The notes below the pieces were generated by a model that was not told the origin of the DNA, did no database searches, and saw only the letters and a program-made list of their open reading frames with translations. From assembly GCA_002418285.1 (NCBI GenBank), contig DIDT01000052.1, positions 186,001 to 250,000 on the forward strand: a DNA stretch of 64,000 nucleotides, in the 5' to 3' direction. The stretch comes from Phycisphaerales bacterium UBA5793. Its GTDB lineage: Bacteria; Planctomycetota; Phycisphaerae; Phycisphaerales; UBA5793. The translations under genes were made by a program, and so were the position numbers. The first letter of the stretch is position 1; every line of letters begins with the position of its first letter. Below, piece after piece: positions 24,441 through 33,700 of this stretch.

Positions 24441-25736
24441 TCACGCCGCAAGGTCGGCATCGACGCCGGTTTTTGCGCGCGCCCGGGCCGAGCGAATCGG
24501 GGCCTGAGTTGCCGCGGGCGCATCACTCTGAATCACGATGGCGGTCAGATCATCGATCTGATGCAACGATCCGGATTGGTCGTCAACGAGGACAGCCAGT
24601 TCCGCGACGCTCTCATTCACGGGCCGATTGCCGCCACAGATCTGCGTCATGCATTCAAGGTAGCGGTCTGTGGGCAAGCGGCGTTGTCGGCGAGCAGCAG
24701 ACTGATCGGGAAATGCCGTTTCGAAGCCGTCGGTGAAGAGAACGAGCCTTTCGCCAGCGCGGAGCGTGAGCGAAGTCTCGCTGAAGGTCGCGTCTGGAAA
24801 GACGCCCAGCAGTCCACCATCGGTCTCAAGGCCCAGGGAATTCCCATCTTCCTTGATCAGGCGCGGTGGCGGGTGGCCGGCGCCGGCGATCGTGACTTTG
24901 TGCGTGCGCGTGTCGATGATGCCGTAAACCGCAGTGGCAAACCGACCTCCGGCGCTCTGGAGTCGGAGCATTTCCTCGTTGAGTTTGGCGAGCACTTCGC
25001 CGGGCGGGACAATGCGGTAGTCGACGTCGTTGATGACCTTGAGCGTGAGACAGCGCGAGATGACCATGGTCAGCAGCGCTGCGGGCACCCCGTGCCCTAC
25101 CGCATCGGCGAGGAAGAAACCGATGGTGTGTTCATCCAGTCGACGAACATCGTACATGTCGCCGCTGACGTAGCCCGCGGGACGATAGAACACACCAAAG
25201 CGTACGTCGTCCAGTTCTGGCAGAGTGCGCGGCAGGAACTCGCGCTGGATCATTGACGCCAGTTGCATCTCATCATGAATGCGCGAGACTTCACTCTCCA
25301 GGCCGGTCTGGCAACGGCGGGCGATGCGCAGTTCCTCAATGCAGCGATCGACGGTGACCTGTCGTCCGAGCAGCGTGTCGAGTCGCAGAGCCACACTGCG
25401 GGGATCGTCTCCGAGGTCGCAAACCAGCGCCTGACCTGGCGTGAGGTGGTTTGTCAGGGCGCGTCGATCGTGCGTGAGGATGATCGTCGGGATGCGCTGC
25501 TCGTCGAGGGAATCAAGCAAACGATACGTAGCCGTCCCAAAGGGCTGGCTCATCAGGAGCAAAACGCACGCTTCCATCTTTGATTGATCGAGCGTCGCCA
25601 CGGCGTTTTCGACGCTCATGGGCTCGACGAAAACGCGACTCTCACCAGGCCAGGCCGCGGTGATCCCATCGGCCCAAGGCGCAAGCAGAGTTGGTTCGTG
25701 ATCGAAGCCGACGAAATGGATGTGGTGTGTGGCCAT
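24441..25736 (-). CDS. SpoIIE/PP2C-type serine phosphatase with an N-terminal receiver-like domain
   Basis: 431 residues. Residues 1-~125 look like a degenerate response-regulator receiver (HIHFVGFDHEPTLLAPWAD, ACVLLLMSQPFGTATYRLLDSL, PTIILTHD), without the usual phospho-acceptor aspartate context. A short coiled coil (ESEVSRIHDEMQLASMIQREFLPRTLPEL, a phrase typical of RsbU-like proteins) leads into the phosphatase: GVFYRPAGYVSGDMYDVRRLD, FFLADAVGHGVPAALLTMVIS, YGIIDTRTHKVTIAGAGHPPPRL and ERLVLFTDGFETAF, with the metal-binding aspartates in SGDMYD, LADAVGHG and FTDG. The conserved catalytic residues appear intact. Such enzymes act in partner-switching control of sigma factors or in output of signalling. 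No anti-sigma or STAS gene lies beside it. Confidence 0.88.
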   Translation of the reverse strand: MATHHIHFVGFDHEPTLLAPWADGITAAWPGESRVFVEPMSVENAVATLDQSKMEACVLLLMSQPFGTATYRLLDSLDEQRIPTIILTHDRRALTNHLTPGQALVCDLGDDPRSVALRLDTLLGRQVTVDRCIEELRIARRCQTGLESEVSRIHDEMQLASMIQREFLPRTLPELDDVRFGVFYRPAGYVSGDMYDVRRLDEHTIGFFLADAVGHGVPAALLTMVISRCLTLKVINDVDYRIVPPGEVLAKLNEEMLRLQSAGGRFATAVYGIIDTRTHKVTIAGAGHPPPRLIKEDGNSLGLETDGGLLGVFPDATFSETSLTLRAGERLVLFTDGFETAFPDQSAARRQRRLPTDRYLECMTQICGGNRPVNESVAELAVLVDDQSGSLHQIDDLTAIVIQSDAPAATQAPIRSARARAKTGVDADLAA

Positions 25737-25805
25737 GACTGCGAACCGCGGGCGGGAGCGCAGCCGGGGTCCGAAAAAAAGGCCGCACTCATCGCGTTCA
25801 TCGGC

Positions 25806-26315
25806 TCACTTGGCCAGCTCCTTGAGGCGATCGAGATCAAGATCGAGCTTCTGGCCGCGCTTCAGTCCGAGTTCGTTGATCCGGCCGGCCCGCAACTCGA
25901 TGACATACCTCGCTCGTCCCTTGCTGGGATAGGTATCCGCCCTCAGCCGCTCCTCGTACTCTCTCGTGGTCTCGCCGGGTTGCTGCAACGGCTGAGCCTT
26001 CATGGTGTAGGCCGAGACAATGAAGCCCGTGCGATCGACATAGAGGATGTCGATGTCGACGAGGCAGTCGAGCATCCAGAAGTTGCGATTCTCATCTGTT
26101 GAGAAGATGAAGATCATGCCGCCGTCGTCCGGGATCGATTCGCGCCCTCCGAGGCCCCGCTTTTGTTTCTCAGGAGTAATTGCCGTTTCGAGCGTGAACC
26201 ACTGACCGCCAAGTTTGGCGGTGAAGGTGTCGGTGGTCTTCTCGTCGCAGCCGACCAGGCCGATGAGCAGGATCACCACGACGGCGATCCGCCACGAACC
26301 GGGCCACATTTTCAT
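25806..26315 (-). CDS. DUF192 family lipoprotein
   Basis: 169 residues from the ATG at 26315, which overlaps the gluQ stop by ATGA (26312-26315), supporting this start and translational coupling. A lipoprotein signal ends in IGLVGC (Cys23). The rest is a DUF192 domain: FTAKLGGQWFTLETAITPEKQKRGLGGRESIPDDGGMIFIFSTDENRNFWMLDCLVDIDILYVDRTGFIVSAYTM and finally RYVIELRAGRINELGLKRGQKL. The motifs RGLGGR, GMIFIF, FWMLDC and YVIEL are typical; the DUF192 function is unknown, though members are exported and sit near envelope genes. Divided from the phosphatase gene by 69 bases. Confidence 0.85.
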   Translation of the reverse strand: MKMWPGSWRIAVVVILLIGLVGCDEKTTDTFTAKLGGQWFTLETAITPEKQKRGLGGRESIPDDGGMIFIFSTDENRNFWMLDCLVDIDILYVDRTGFIVSAYTMKAQPLQQPGETTREYEERLRADTYPSKGRARYVIELRAGRINELGLKRGQKLDLDLDRLKELAK

Positions 26316-27250
26316 CGTTCGTTCAACCATCGGTCGTCCTCGCACGTGAAGGTCGTTTTCTCCCGGGGAAGCGTAGACAAGTCAAATGCGTCGCGAAACT
26401 CATCGGCGGACATTGGCTCGCGACGGGCGGAAAGGCTGCACCAGAAGGCCATCAGGCCGACGAGACGCTCCGCGGAGGCCCCTTGATCCCGGTACTGGGC
26501 AATCCGGGTGTCGCCGTGCCGTTTTGCCAGGCGGCGACCATCCTCCCCCACAACCAGCGGCAGATGCGTGTAGCGCGGCTGCGGGCCCAAACCCAGCGCC
26601 TCGATGAGCAGCATCTGTCGCGCCGCGGAATCGATGAGATCGTCGCCGCGCACCACGTCGGTAATGCCCTGGCTGGCATCATCAACGACGACCGCCAGCT
26701 GGTAGGCCGGCTGGCCACGCCTGGTCCAGACCACAAAGTCGCCGCAGTCCCGGGCGGGAGATCGCTCGATGTGACCCGCAAAGTGATCGTCAAACTCGAT
26801 CGTACGGTCCGGCGCCACGAATCGCCAATTGGTGTCCACGTTGTCGAACCGGCGCGGCAAGACCGTCGGACGCATCGCCGCGGGAAACGGCGATTCGCCC
26901 TCCGGGCCGTGGGGAGCAGCGGCGGCGGCCTCGATCTCCGAGCGCGTCAGTTCGCAAGGGTACACGCATCCGTGATCGGCCAATTGGCGCATGGCCTCGA
27001 TGTAGGGTTCAAGATCGGCGCTTTGAATGCGGATCGGACCGTCCCAGTCGAGGCCAATCCACCTGAGTATGTCGAGGGTTTGTTCGATCGCGCCGGGTTT
27101 GACTCGCGGCCCATCAAGATCCTCGATTCGCATGGCGATCGACCATCCGTCGCGACGGGCAAGCGCCCAGTTTACCAGGAACGTTCGGAGATTCCCAAGG
27201 TGGAGCGCCCCGGTTGGTGACGGGGCGAGTCGGGTAGCGCGGCTTGACAT
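26312..27250 (-). CDS. gluQ: Glutamyl-Q tRNA(Asp) synthetase
   Basis: 312-residue paralogue of the glutamyl-tRNA synthetase catalytic core that adds glutamate to queuosine at position 34 of tRNA-Asp. It shows RLAPSPTGALHLGNLRTFLVNW (HIGH-like), MRIEDLDGPRVKPGA, YQLAVVVDDASQGITDVVRGDDLIDSAARQMLLIEALG and the KMSKS-equivalent LAKRHGDT, and lacks the anticodon-binding half of GluRS, as expected. The zinc site of E. coli GluQ (CxC...Y...C) is reduced to YPCELTR, so the zinc knuckle is missing, a variation known in the family. ATG 27250 chosen; eight further codons upstream are open. Coupled to the DUF192 lipoprotein gene downstream. Confidence 0.93.
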   Translation of the reverse strand: MSSRATRLAPSPTGALHLGNLRTFLVNWALARRDGWSIAMRIEDLDGPRVKPGAIEQTLDILRWIGLDWDGPIRIQSADLEPYIEAMRQLADHGCVYPCELTRSEIEAAAAAPHGPEGESPFPAAMRPTVLPRRFDNVDTNWRFVAPDRTIEFDDHFAGHIERSPARDCGDFVVWTRRGQPAYQLAVVVDDASQGITDVVRGDDLIDSAARQMLLIEALGLGPQPRYTHLPLVVGEDGRRLAKRHGDTRIAQYRDQGASAERLVGLMAFWCSLSARREPMSADEFRDAFDLSTLPREKTTFTCEDDRWLNER

Positions 27251-27303
27251 GTCGTGATTCACTCCCAAGATCATATTGGATCGTGCACGATCGGAGCAGC
27301 GTC

Positions 27304-27585
27304 ATGAAGAAACTCACGCCCCCCGAAGTTGAGGCTCGCCTCGACAAGGCGTCTGACTGGTCCGGCGTCGGTGACACCATCAGCCGCACCTTCGAATTCA
27401 AGAACTTCATCAAAGCGATGAAGTTCGTCAACCGGGTTGCGGAGTACGCCGAGCAAGTGCAGCACCATCCGGACATCCTGGTGCGTTGGAACCGCGTGAC
27501 GCTGACGCTCAGTACGCACGACGCCGGCGGGATCACGGAGAAGGACTTCACGTTCGCCAGCGCCGCGGACGGCTTGGCAGATTGA
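27304..27585 (+). CDS. phhB: 4a-hydroxytetrahydrobiopterin (pterin-4a-carbinolamine) dehydratase
   Basis: 93 residues. The conserved active-site region EYAEQVQHHPDILVRWNRVTLTLSTHDAGGITEKDF contains the catalytic His-His-Pro-Asp set and the THDAGGxTEKD signature; the N-terminal LTPPEVEARLDKASDWSGVGDTISRTFEFKNF is also typical. The enzyme regenerates the pterin cofactor of aromatic amino-acid hydroxylases; bacteria without such hydroxylases also keep it. No phhA is visible. Divergent from gluQ, with 53 bases between the starts. Confidence 0.95.
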   Translation: MKKLTPPEVEARLDKASDWSGVGDTISRTFEFKNFIKAMKFVNRVAEYAEQVQHHPDILVRWNRVTLTLSTHDAGGITEKDFTFASAADGLAD

Positions 27586-27630
27586 GCCGGGCGCTTCGGC
27601 GATAGAACCTCGCGACGATCGACCGAAAAG

Positions 27631-27670
27631 AAAAAATGAAACAGGCCGACCCACTGTTGGGTCGGCCTGT
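27631..27670 (-). terminator. Intrinsic terminator of the giant surface protein gene
   Basis: A perfect 13-bp stem (27641-27653 with 27658-27670; ACAGGCCGACCCA and its complement) with a 4-base loop. On the minus strand it is followed by TTCATTTTTT, a strong U tract, 37 bases past the stop of the 2877-residue gene. On the plus strand CGTTTCG follows, so it may also help end phhB. Confidence 0.85.
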
Positions 27671-27706
27671 CGTTTCGCGCAGAATCGAACTGAGATTCGA
27701 GGTGAC

Positions 27707-30700
27707 TTATACGTCGACGTCGAAGATCAGCTGGAGTAGGTCCACTTCGTTCTCGAGTCCGAAGAACCAGGAGTCGGACAGGATCGAAGCGGTGGCGTAG
27801 GGATCGTTGGGATCACCGATGAACTGGTGCGGCGTGCTTGGGGGAACACTCGTATCCATCATGCCGATGGGCCCGAAGGGATTGGGGTTGAAGGCGTGAC
27901 GCAGGCCGAGCGTGTGACTGACTTCGTGAGTCACGACGTTGGCGAGAGCGAGCGAGAGCACGTCGACCTGACCAGCCGCGACGAGCGAGGCAAAGGTCGG
28001 CACGAAGACGATTGCCTCATCGTTCTTGCCCTGGTTCTGCGGATCAAGGGTGCTCGCGATGCCGTACAGTCCCGGCTCGTAGTTGTTGGCGAGGAAGACG
28101 GTCGTGAAATCTTCGCCGACGAAGTCCGCCGGGTTGATGCTCACGTGAGCGGTGACGCCGGCGGCGTCGAACAGGTCGGTGACCGTCTCGATCACTTCCG
28201 ACAGGATCTGGGCTTCAAGGCCCTTGAACCCGATGCCGCTGAGGTCGAAGGCGTTGAGGGACGTGCCTTCGCGGCCGTGCCAGGCGGCGAATCCGCCGTT
28301 GGTTTCGAGGAGGATGTTGAGTTCCTCGGCCGTGGCCCGGCGATCGCCTTGCGTGTTCGTATCGATGGTGACAACCAATTCGTAGTTCGACTGGATGTTG
28401 CCCTGAATCATGACGGCGTACGTGCCGGCTTCGGGAACCTGGAAGGTGAAGGTGGCGTTGCCGGCCTGATCGAAGATACCCAGATCGTTGAGGTTCGTCG
28501 GGGCACCCATCAGGATTCCGTCGGTGATGCCGGTTGTCTGGGTGGTCTGGAAGACGCCGACTTCGTACCGGCTGCCGAGATTACCGCCGACGTTCTCAAG
28601 TCGCAGCGTGACGGTGAGGGTCATGCCCTCTTCAAGCTGCGAAGTGAGCGAGTTGTCAGCCAGACGCACGCGACTGATGTCGTAGACGTCGGCGTCGCCG
28701 AACAGGTCAGACGGGACCCCATTGGTGTCAAAGCCGATGAAGCCCTCGAGGACCATTTCCTGTCCGTCGACAATGTCGGTCTGTGTCGCCTGGCTGAACC
28801 CGGTGTCTCCATCGTTGAAGACCATGACGTTGAGTTCGTAGTTGCCGATGTCGTTGCTGATCTCGTCGGGAGAAATCGCCCTGACCAGCAGCGGCGGGGT
28901 GTAAACACCAGTGGAGTTGGAGATGTCGATGAGCGAATCGAGTCCCGGAGGGCCGCCGAGGCTGGTGCCGGCGACGGTGAGGTAGTAGGTCCCGCCGGAG
29001 GTCTCGATGTAGCCTTCCGAGAGCAGCGACTGACTGCGGGCGACCGAGCCGCCGATGATGCCGCCGGTTTCGGTTCGTAGCGTGACCGAGCCAAGGAAGG
29101 CCGAACCCGGCACGATGTCGGAAAGTGTGGCGCGCAGGATATCACCCGCGGCGAGCGTGACTTCGAAGACATCCACGTCGAACCGACCCGGGAAGTAGAA
29201 CGACTCCGTGTCCGGATGATCGCCGATGCGACCAAGGAACGAGATCTGGTGATTCTTGGTGCCCGTTCCGCCGACGAGATCGTCGAGCAGTAGACTGAGC
29301 GACGTGGCTTCCAGGAAGTCGACGTCATTGGGTGTGAGCGGGTCGCTGTCCGGATCCCAGGTCCCCGCTTCGACACGGTCGCCCGCGTCGCCGACGAGGA
29401 AGTTCTGGGTGTAGGAATCACCGGCCACACCGTCGTGATCGGCATCGAGATGAATGCCGGTCACGCTCTGAATCGCGGCCCCGTCGATCACCAGCGTGTA
29501 GACGCCGGGGTTGGCGAGGGAGAACGAACGGTTGAAGCGAATGGTGGCTCTGAGCTTGGCTCGATCGTACGTGATCGTGTACGAATCATTGGGTGTGGGC
29601 TTGATGCCGTTGGGATCGATTGGATTCTCGAAGTAGATCGCCGACTCGGCCTGCGGATTCTGAGGATCGAGCAGGATGGTCGAGATGTCGATCTCTTCAT
29701 TGAAGTAGATGTCGATGAGCAGCGTGTCCGCCTCAAGGCGAGTCCGGATGTTCTCGACGACGAGCGGCAGCGGCGAGGAGTTGACGGTCCGCGTCCTGAC
29801 ATTGCCCTCCTGGATGAATGCCTCACCGCCGACACGGACATCCATGACTTGGGAACTGGCGGTGAAGGCCCAGTTCTGACTGTTGAAGTTGGAGCCAACC
29901 ACGGAACCGGAGACATCCACGTGCTCGAGCAGGCCGAAGCCCAGCGAGCCGATGTCATCGCCGGTGCCGTAGTACTGGTCAGTGCCCCGCGCAACGCCAG
30001 CAGCCACGCTGCCTCGAATGACCGATCCGTTCACGCGCAGATTCTGCAGCGTTCCGCCAGAAAGACGATCCGCAGCGGTGCCGACGCCGCCATAGCGGCC
30101 GTCAGAACCGAGGGTGAATCCTGCGAGGATGTCGGAATCGATAAGGTCGCCGGAGATATTCACGTTGCCAATCAGATCACCGGCGGAAATGAAGGTGACA
30201 TTGCGGATCGTGCCCGCATTGATGGAACGAATCTCACCAAGGGTGGCGATGGAGGCGTGATCCATGATCCCGCCGGTGGAGTTGTTGGTGATCGAGTTGA
30301 TCGAGTCACGTCCCCAGATCACGCCGCTCAGGATGCCATTGCGAACATTGACGTTGCCGATGGTTTCACTGAAGATGCGGCCGCCGAAACCGCCGGTCAA
30401 CGCATCGAAGGTGTCAAGCACCGAGACGACGAAGGAGCCGGCCGTCACGGAATTCGTGGCGATCCGCTTGGCCTCGCCACCGACGGCGATGGTGCCACTG
30501 GTGTTGGCGGTCTGAAGGGTGATCGTGTTGACCGATCCATCGATCGTGACACCGTCGGTCCCATCCAGATTGCCTTCGATATCCAGGTTGCCAAGGTCCG
30601 CGTCGTCAGCGAAGCGGATGACGACATTGTCCAGATCGACGCGACCGTTGCCGGTTGCGGCGGTCACGCGGATTTCGACGTTGGTCTGCGAGGCCGTGTC

Positions 30701-33700
30701 GTTGAACACGAGGCCCGTCAGGTTTCCACTGGCGCCATTGGCCAAGGTGTAAAGACCCGAGCCGGGGCCGCGCATCGACAGGGTAATCTGATCGCCGTCG
30801 GTATCGGTGAAGACGACCGCTGCGTTGTCGCCGAAGGCGATGCCGCCGGCGAGCGTAAGCGGGTCCTGGTCCAGTTCGGTCAGAACCATGTTGGCCCCGG
30901 GGTTGCCAACCGTTCGCTGCGTCCCGTCGACAGTCACATTGCTGACGGTGGTATCAGCGATGATCCGGTTGGTGCCGGATGCAGCACCGTCAACGCGAAC
31001 GTTGTTGATGTTGCTCAAGCCGGGAGCGAGGTCGGTGTTGGCATCGGGAGTGGCATAGCCGTCTGAACCGGATCGGACGCCGGCCGCGATGACTAGGTTG
31101 TTGATGGTGCCGTGGATATTGACATTCTCGACGTTGCCGCTGGAGAAGGTGTCGGCGTTGTCCGCCGCACCACCCAGTGCATTGTCGGCGCCAAGAGACT
31201 CGAGGCCGCCGATGATGTAGGAGGCGTCAACGTTGCCACCGATGTCCGCGCGGAGAACGCCGCGGCCTGCGCCGATGATGGTGCTGGTTACATGGCCTCC
31301 GATGGAGAGGTTGTTGAGATCCCACAGTGCCCGGATGATCGCACCCGTGGCGTTTCCGTCGACATCGAGGCGATCGATATCGGTTTCGCTTCTGACCGAG
31401 GCGGTCAGGTTGCCACCAACGCTCATGGAGCGGATGCCCTCATCCGCCGCAATCGCACCAGCAGCATTGCCACCGATGCTCAGATTGTCGATCGACCCGT
31501 TACGGGCGGTAATTGTGCCGTTGAGATCACCACCGATATCGAACCGGCGGATGCTGTCGGTGTAGGAGGCGATAACGCCCGTCATGCCGCTGTCGAGGCT
31601 GAGCGTGTTGATACTGCCGCGAGCGGTGATTTCGCTGCCGTCCACAAATGTCATGATGTTGAACGACTTGGTGATCGAGCCCTCGACGATGATCGTGCCG
31701 TCGAAGGAGCCGTTGCGCACATCAAGGGTGCCGAAGTCGCCATGGACCTTGAGGGACTGATTGTCCAGGCCGCTGAGATTGCGACCGACGACGAGTTTGT
31801 CAATGTCGCGATCGACCTCGAGGTCAAGGATGAGATCTCGACCCGACTGAAGGTTGCGAACGAAACCGTCGCCCGAGAAAGTCTCGATGCGACCAATGAT
31901 GTCGCCCTCACGGGTGCGGAGGTTCTTGACCTCACCGGAAACCCGGATGGCGCCGGTGATGTTGCCGTAGGCCTCCAGTAGGTCGAGGCGGCCGTCCGGA
32001 CCGTCGATGGTGAAATCGAGCCGGGTGATGTCGCTGCGTTGTGAGCGGAACTGCTTCACGGGGCCGGCGACAGTGAACGTCACGCGGGTGATGTCCTCGA
32101 CCGCGTTGAACTTGGTGATGGCACCGGCACGGAAGAACGACCGGACGATTCTGGCTCGGGCGTCCACGACGCGGATTTCTTCGTCCGCATCGATGCTGAG
32201 GCCGTCAAGCGAGTTCGCCCGGAGGTTTCGGATGTTGCCAATGACATCGACCGTCAGGTCAACGATGTCGCCGCGACGGCCTTGCGTTTCGATTCGCTGA
32301 ACATCACCGACCACTGTGATGAGGTTTCGCGCGCCTTCGTCAACGTAGGTATAGACGAAATCGTCTGCGCGAACGGTGTTCAGACTGCCATCGGCGCGAA
32401 GGACGTTCGAATCCCAGAGGCCGCCCTTGATGTTGATACTGTTGACATTCACGCCAGCGATCAGGCTGTTGATGATGCTGCCGTCCTTGACATCAATCTT
32501 GTTGATATCCGCAAGCGGATTTGATCCGCCGTCATTCGAATCCGGATCCGGGTTGGTGAAGGACGAATCGAGGTGGTTGGTGGTGATCCGGGCGCCGCGG
32601 ATCAGCGATCCCTTGGTGGCGTTGATGCGGCCGATGCCGTCGATCTGCCCGCCGAAGCCGGTGCCGGTGATCGTGCCGAGGATATCGTGTCCCTCGCCGG
32701 TCACCTCGACGCGACTGACGATGCCGCCTGCGGCAATGAGACCCTTGATGATTGGACCGGAGCCTGACTCCACCAGGCCATCACCCAAGTCGATTCGAGT
32801 GATGGAGAGCGGCGTGTAGATGGTGCCTTCGACGCCGTGGAAGTCGCCGAAGGGAGTGTGCTTGTCTGCATTGGCAATTACGCGACCAATGTTAACTTCG
32901 GAGTAGATGTCAACGATCGTGCCGTCGATGCGCACCTGCGAGATCTGGTTGGTCCCACCGGATGCGCGGACCGCCAGTCCATTGAGGTACTGATCGAACG
33001 CGGCTCCGGCGAGATAGGGATCGCCACCACTGCCCGAGGCCGCCGAATAGACCAGCGGACCACCGACGTCCGATGCTTCGCCGAGCGCCATGAGGTATTC
33101 GGGACCCCGAACCCAAGACGCTACGGCTGTCGAGGAGAAGGTGCGGCCGAGGTTACCCGCGAGCTTGAGGGTGTTGAGGCCGTCGACGTCGATGGCGACG
33201 ATGTCGCCCATCGTCTTGTTCTCGATCGAGTTGATGGCTCCGAAGGCGCGAACCATGTAAACGTCGGTGCGGCCGCTTCCTTCGAAGACGACCTTGCTGC
33301 TGCCGGTTCCCGTGACGATGACGTCGCCGATTTCGACGTTGCCGGAGTTGTTGGTGATGATGAGGTTTCCACCGGCGCCGAGGGAGGCCTCGATGCGCAC
33401 CGTCGCGACGCCAACTGAACTCTGAATGGCGTGCGTGCGCACGGTCGCGATGGAATTGCCGGTCACGCGTATCGTGAAGATGGCGCCCGAGTCGTCAACG
33501 ACGGTGAGCGGCTGATTGCCGAACACGACGGCAAAAGCGTCGTCGACACCGTTGCCCCAGACGAACGGAGCGCGGAAGAACCGGACATTTCCGCCCAGCC
33601 CGGTGGTGATCACGGCCTGGCCGTTGATGACACCGGCTTGAGTCGGTGCTGCGCCAAGGTCGAATCCGTCCGCCACAACGGCGCCGGCTTCGATGAGGTC

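Noticed and set aside
29435..31066. Rightward frames of 543 and 417 codons opposite the giant gene (also 27827-29080)
   Set aside because: Products are rich in Gly, Asp, Val and Ala as expected from reverse-reading repeats. No start signals; the minus strand has motifs throughout.
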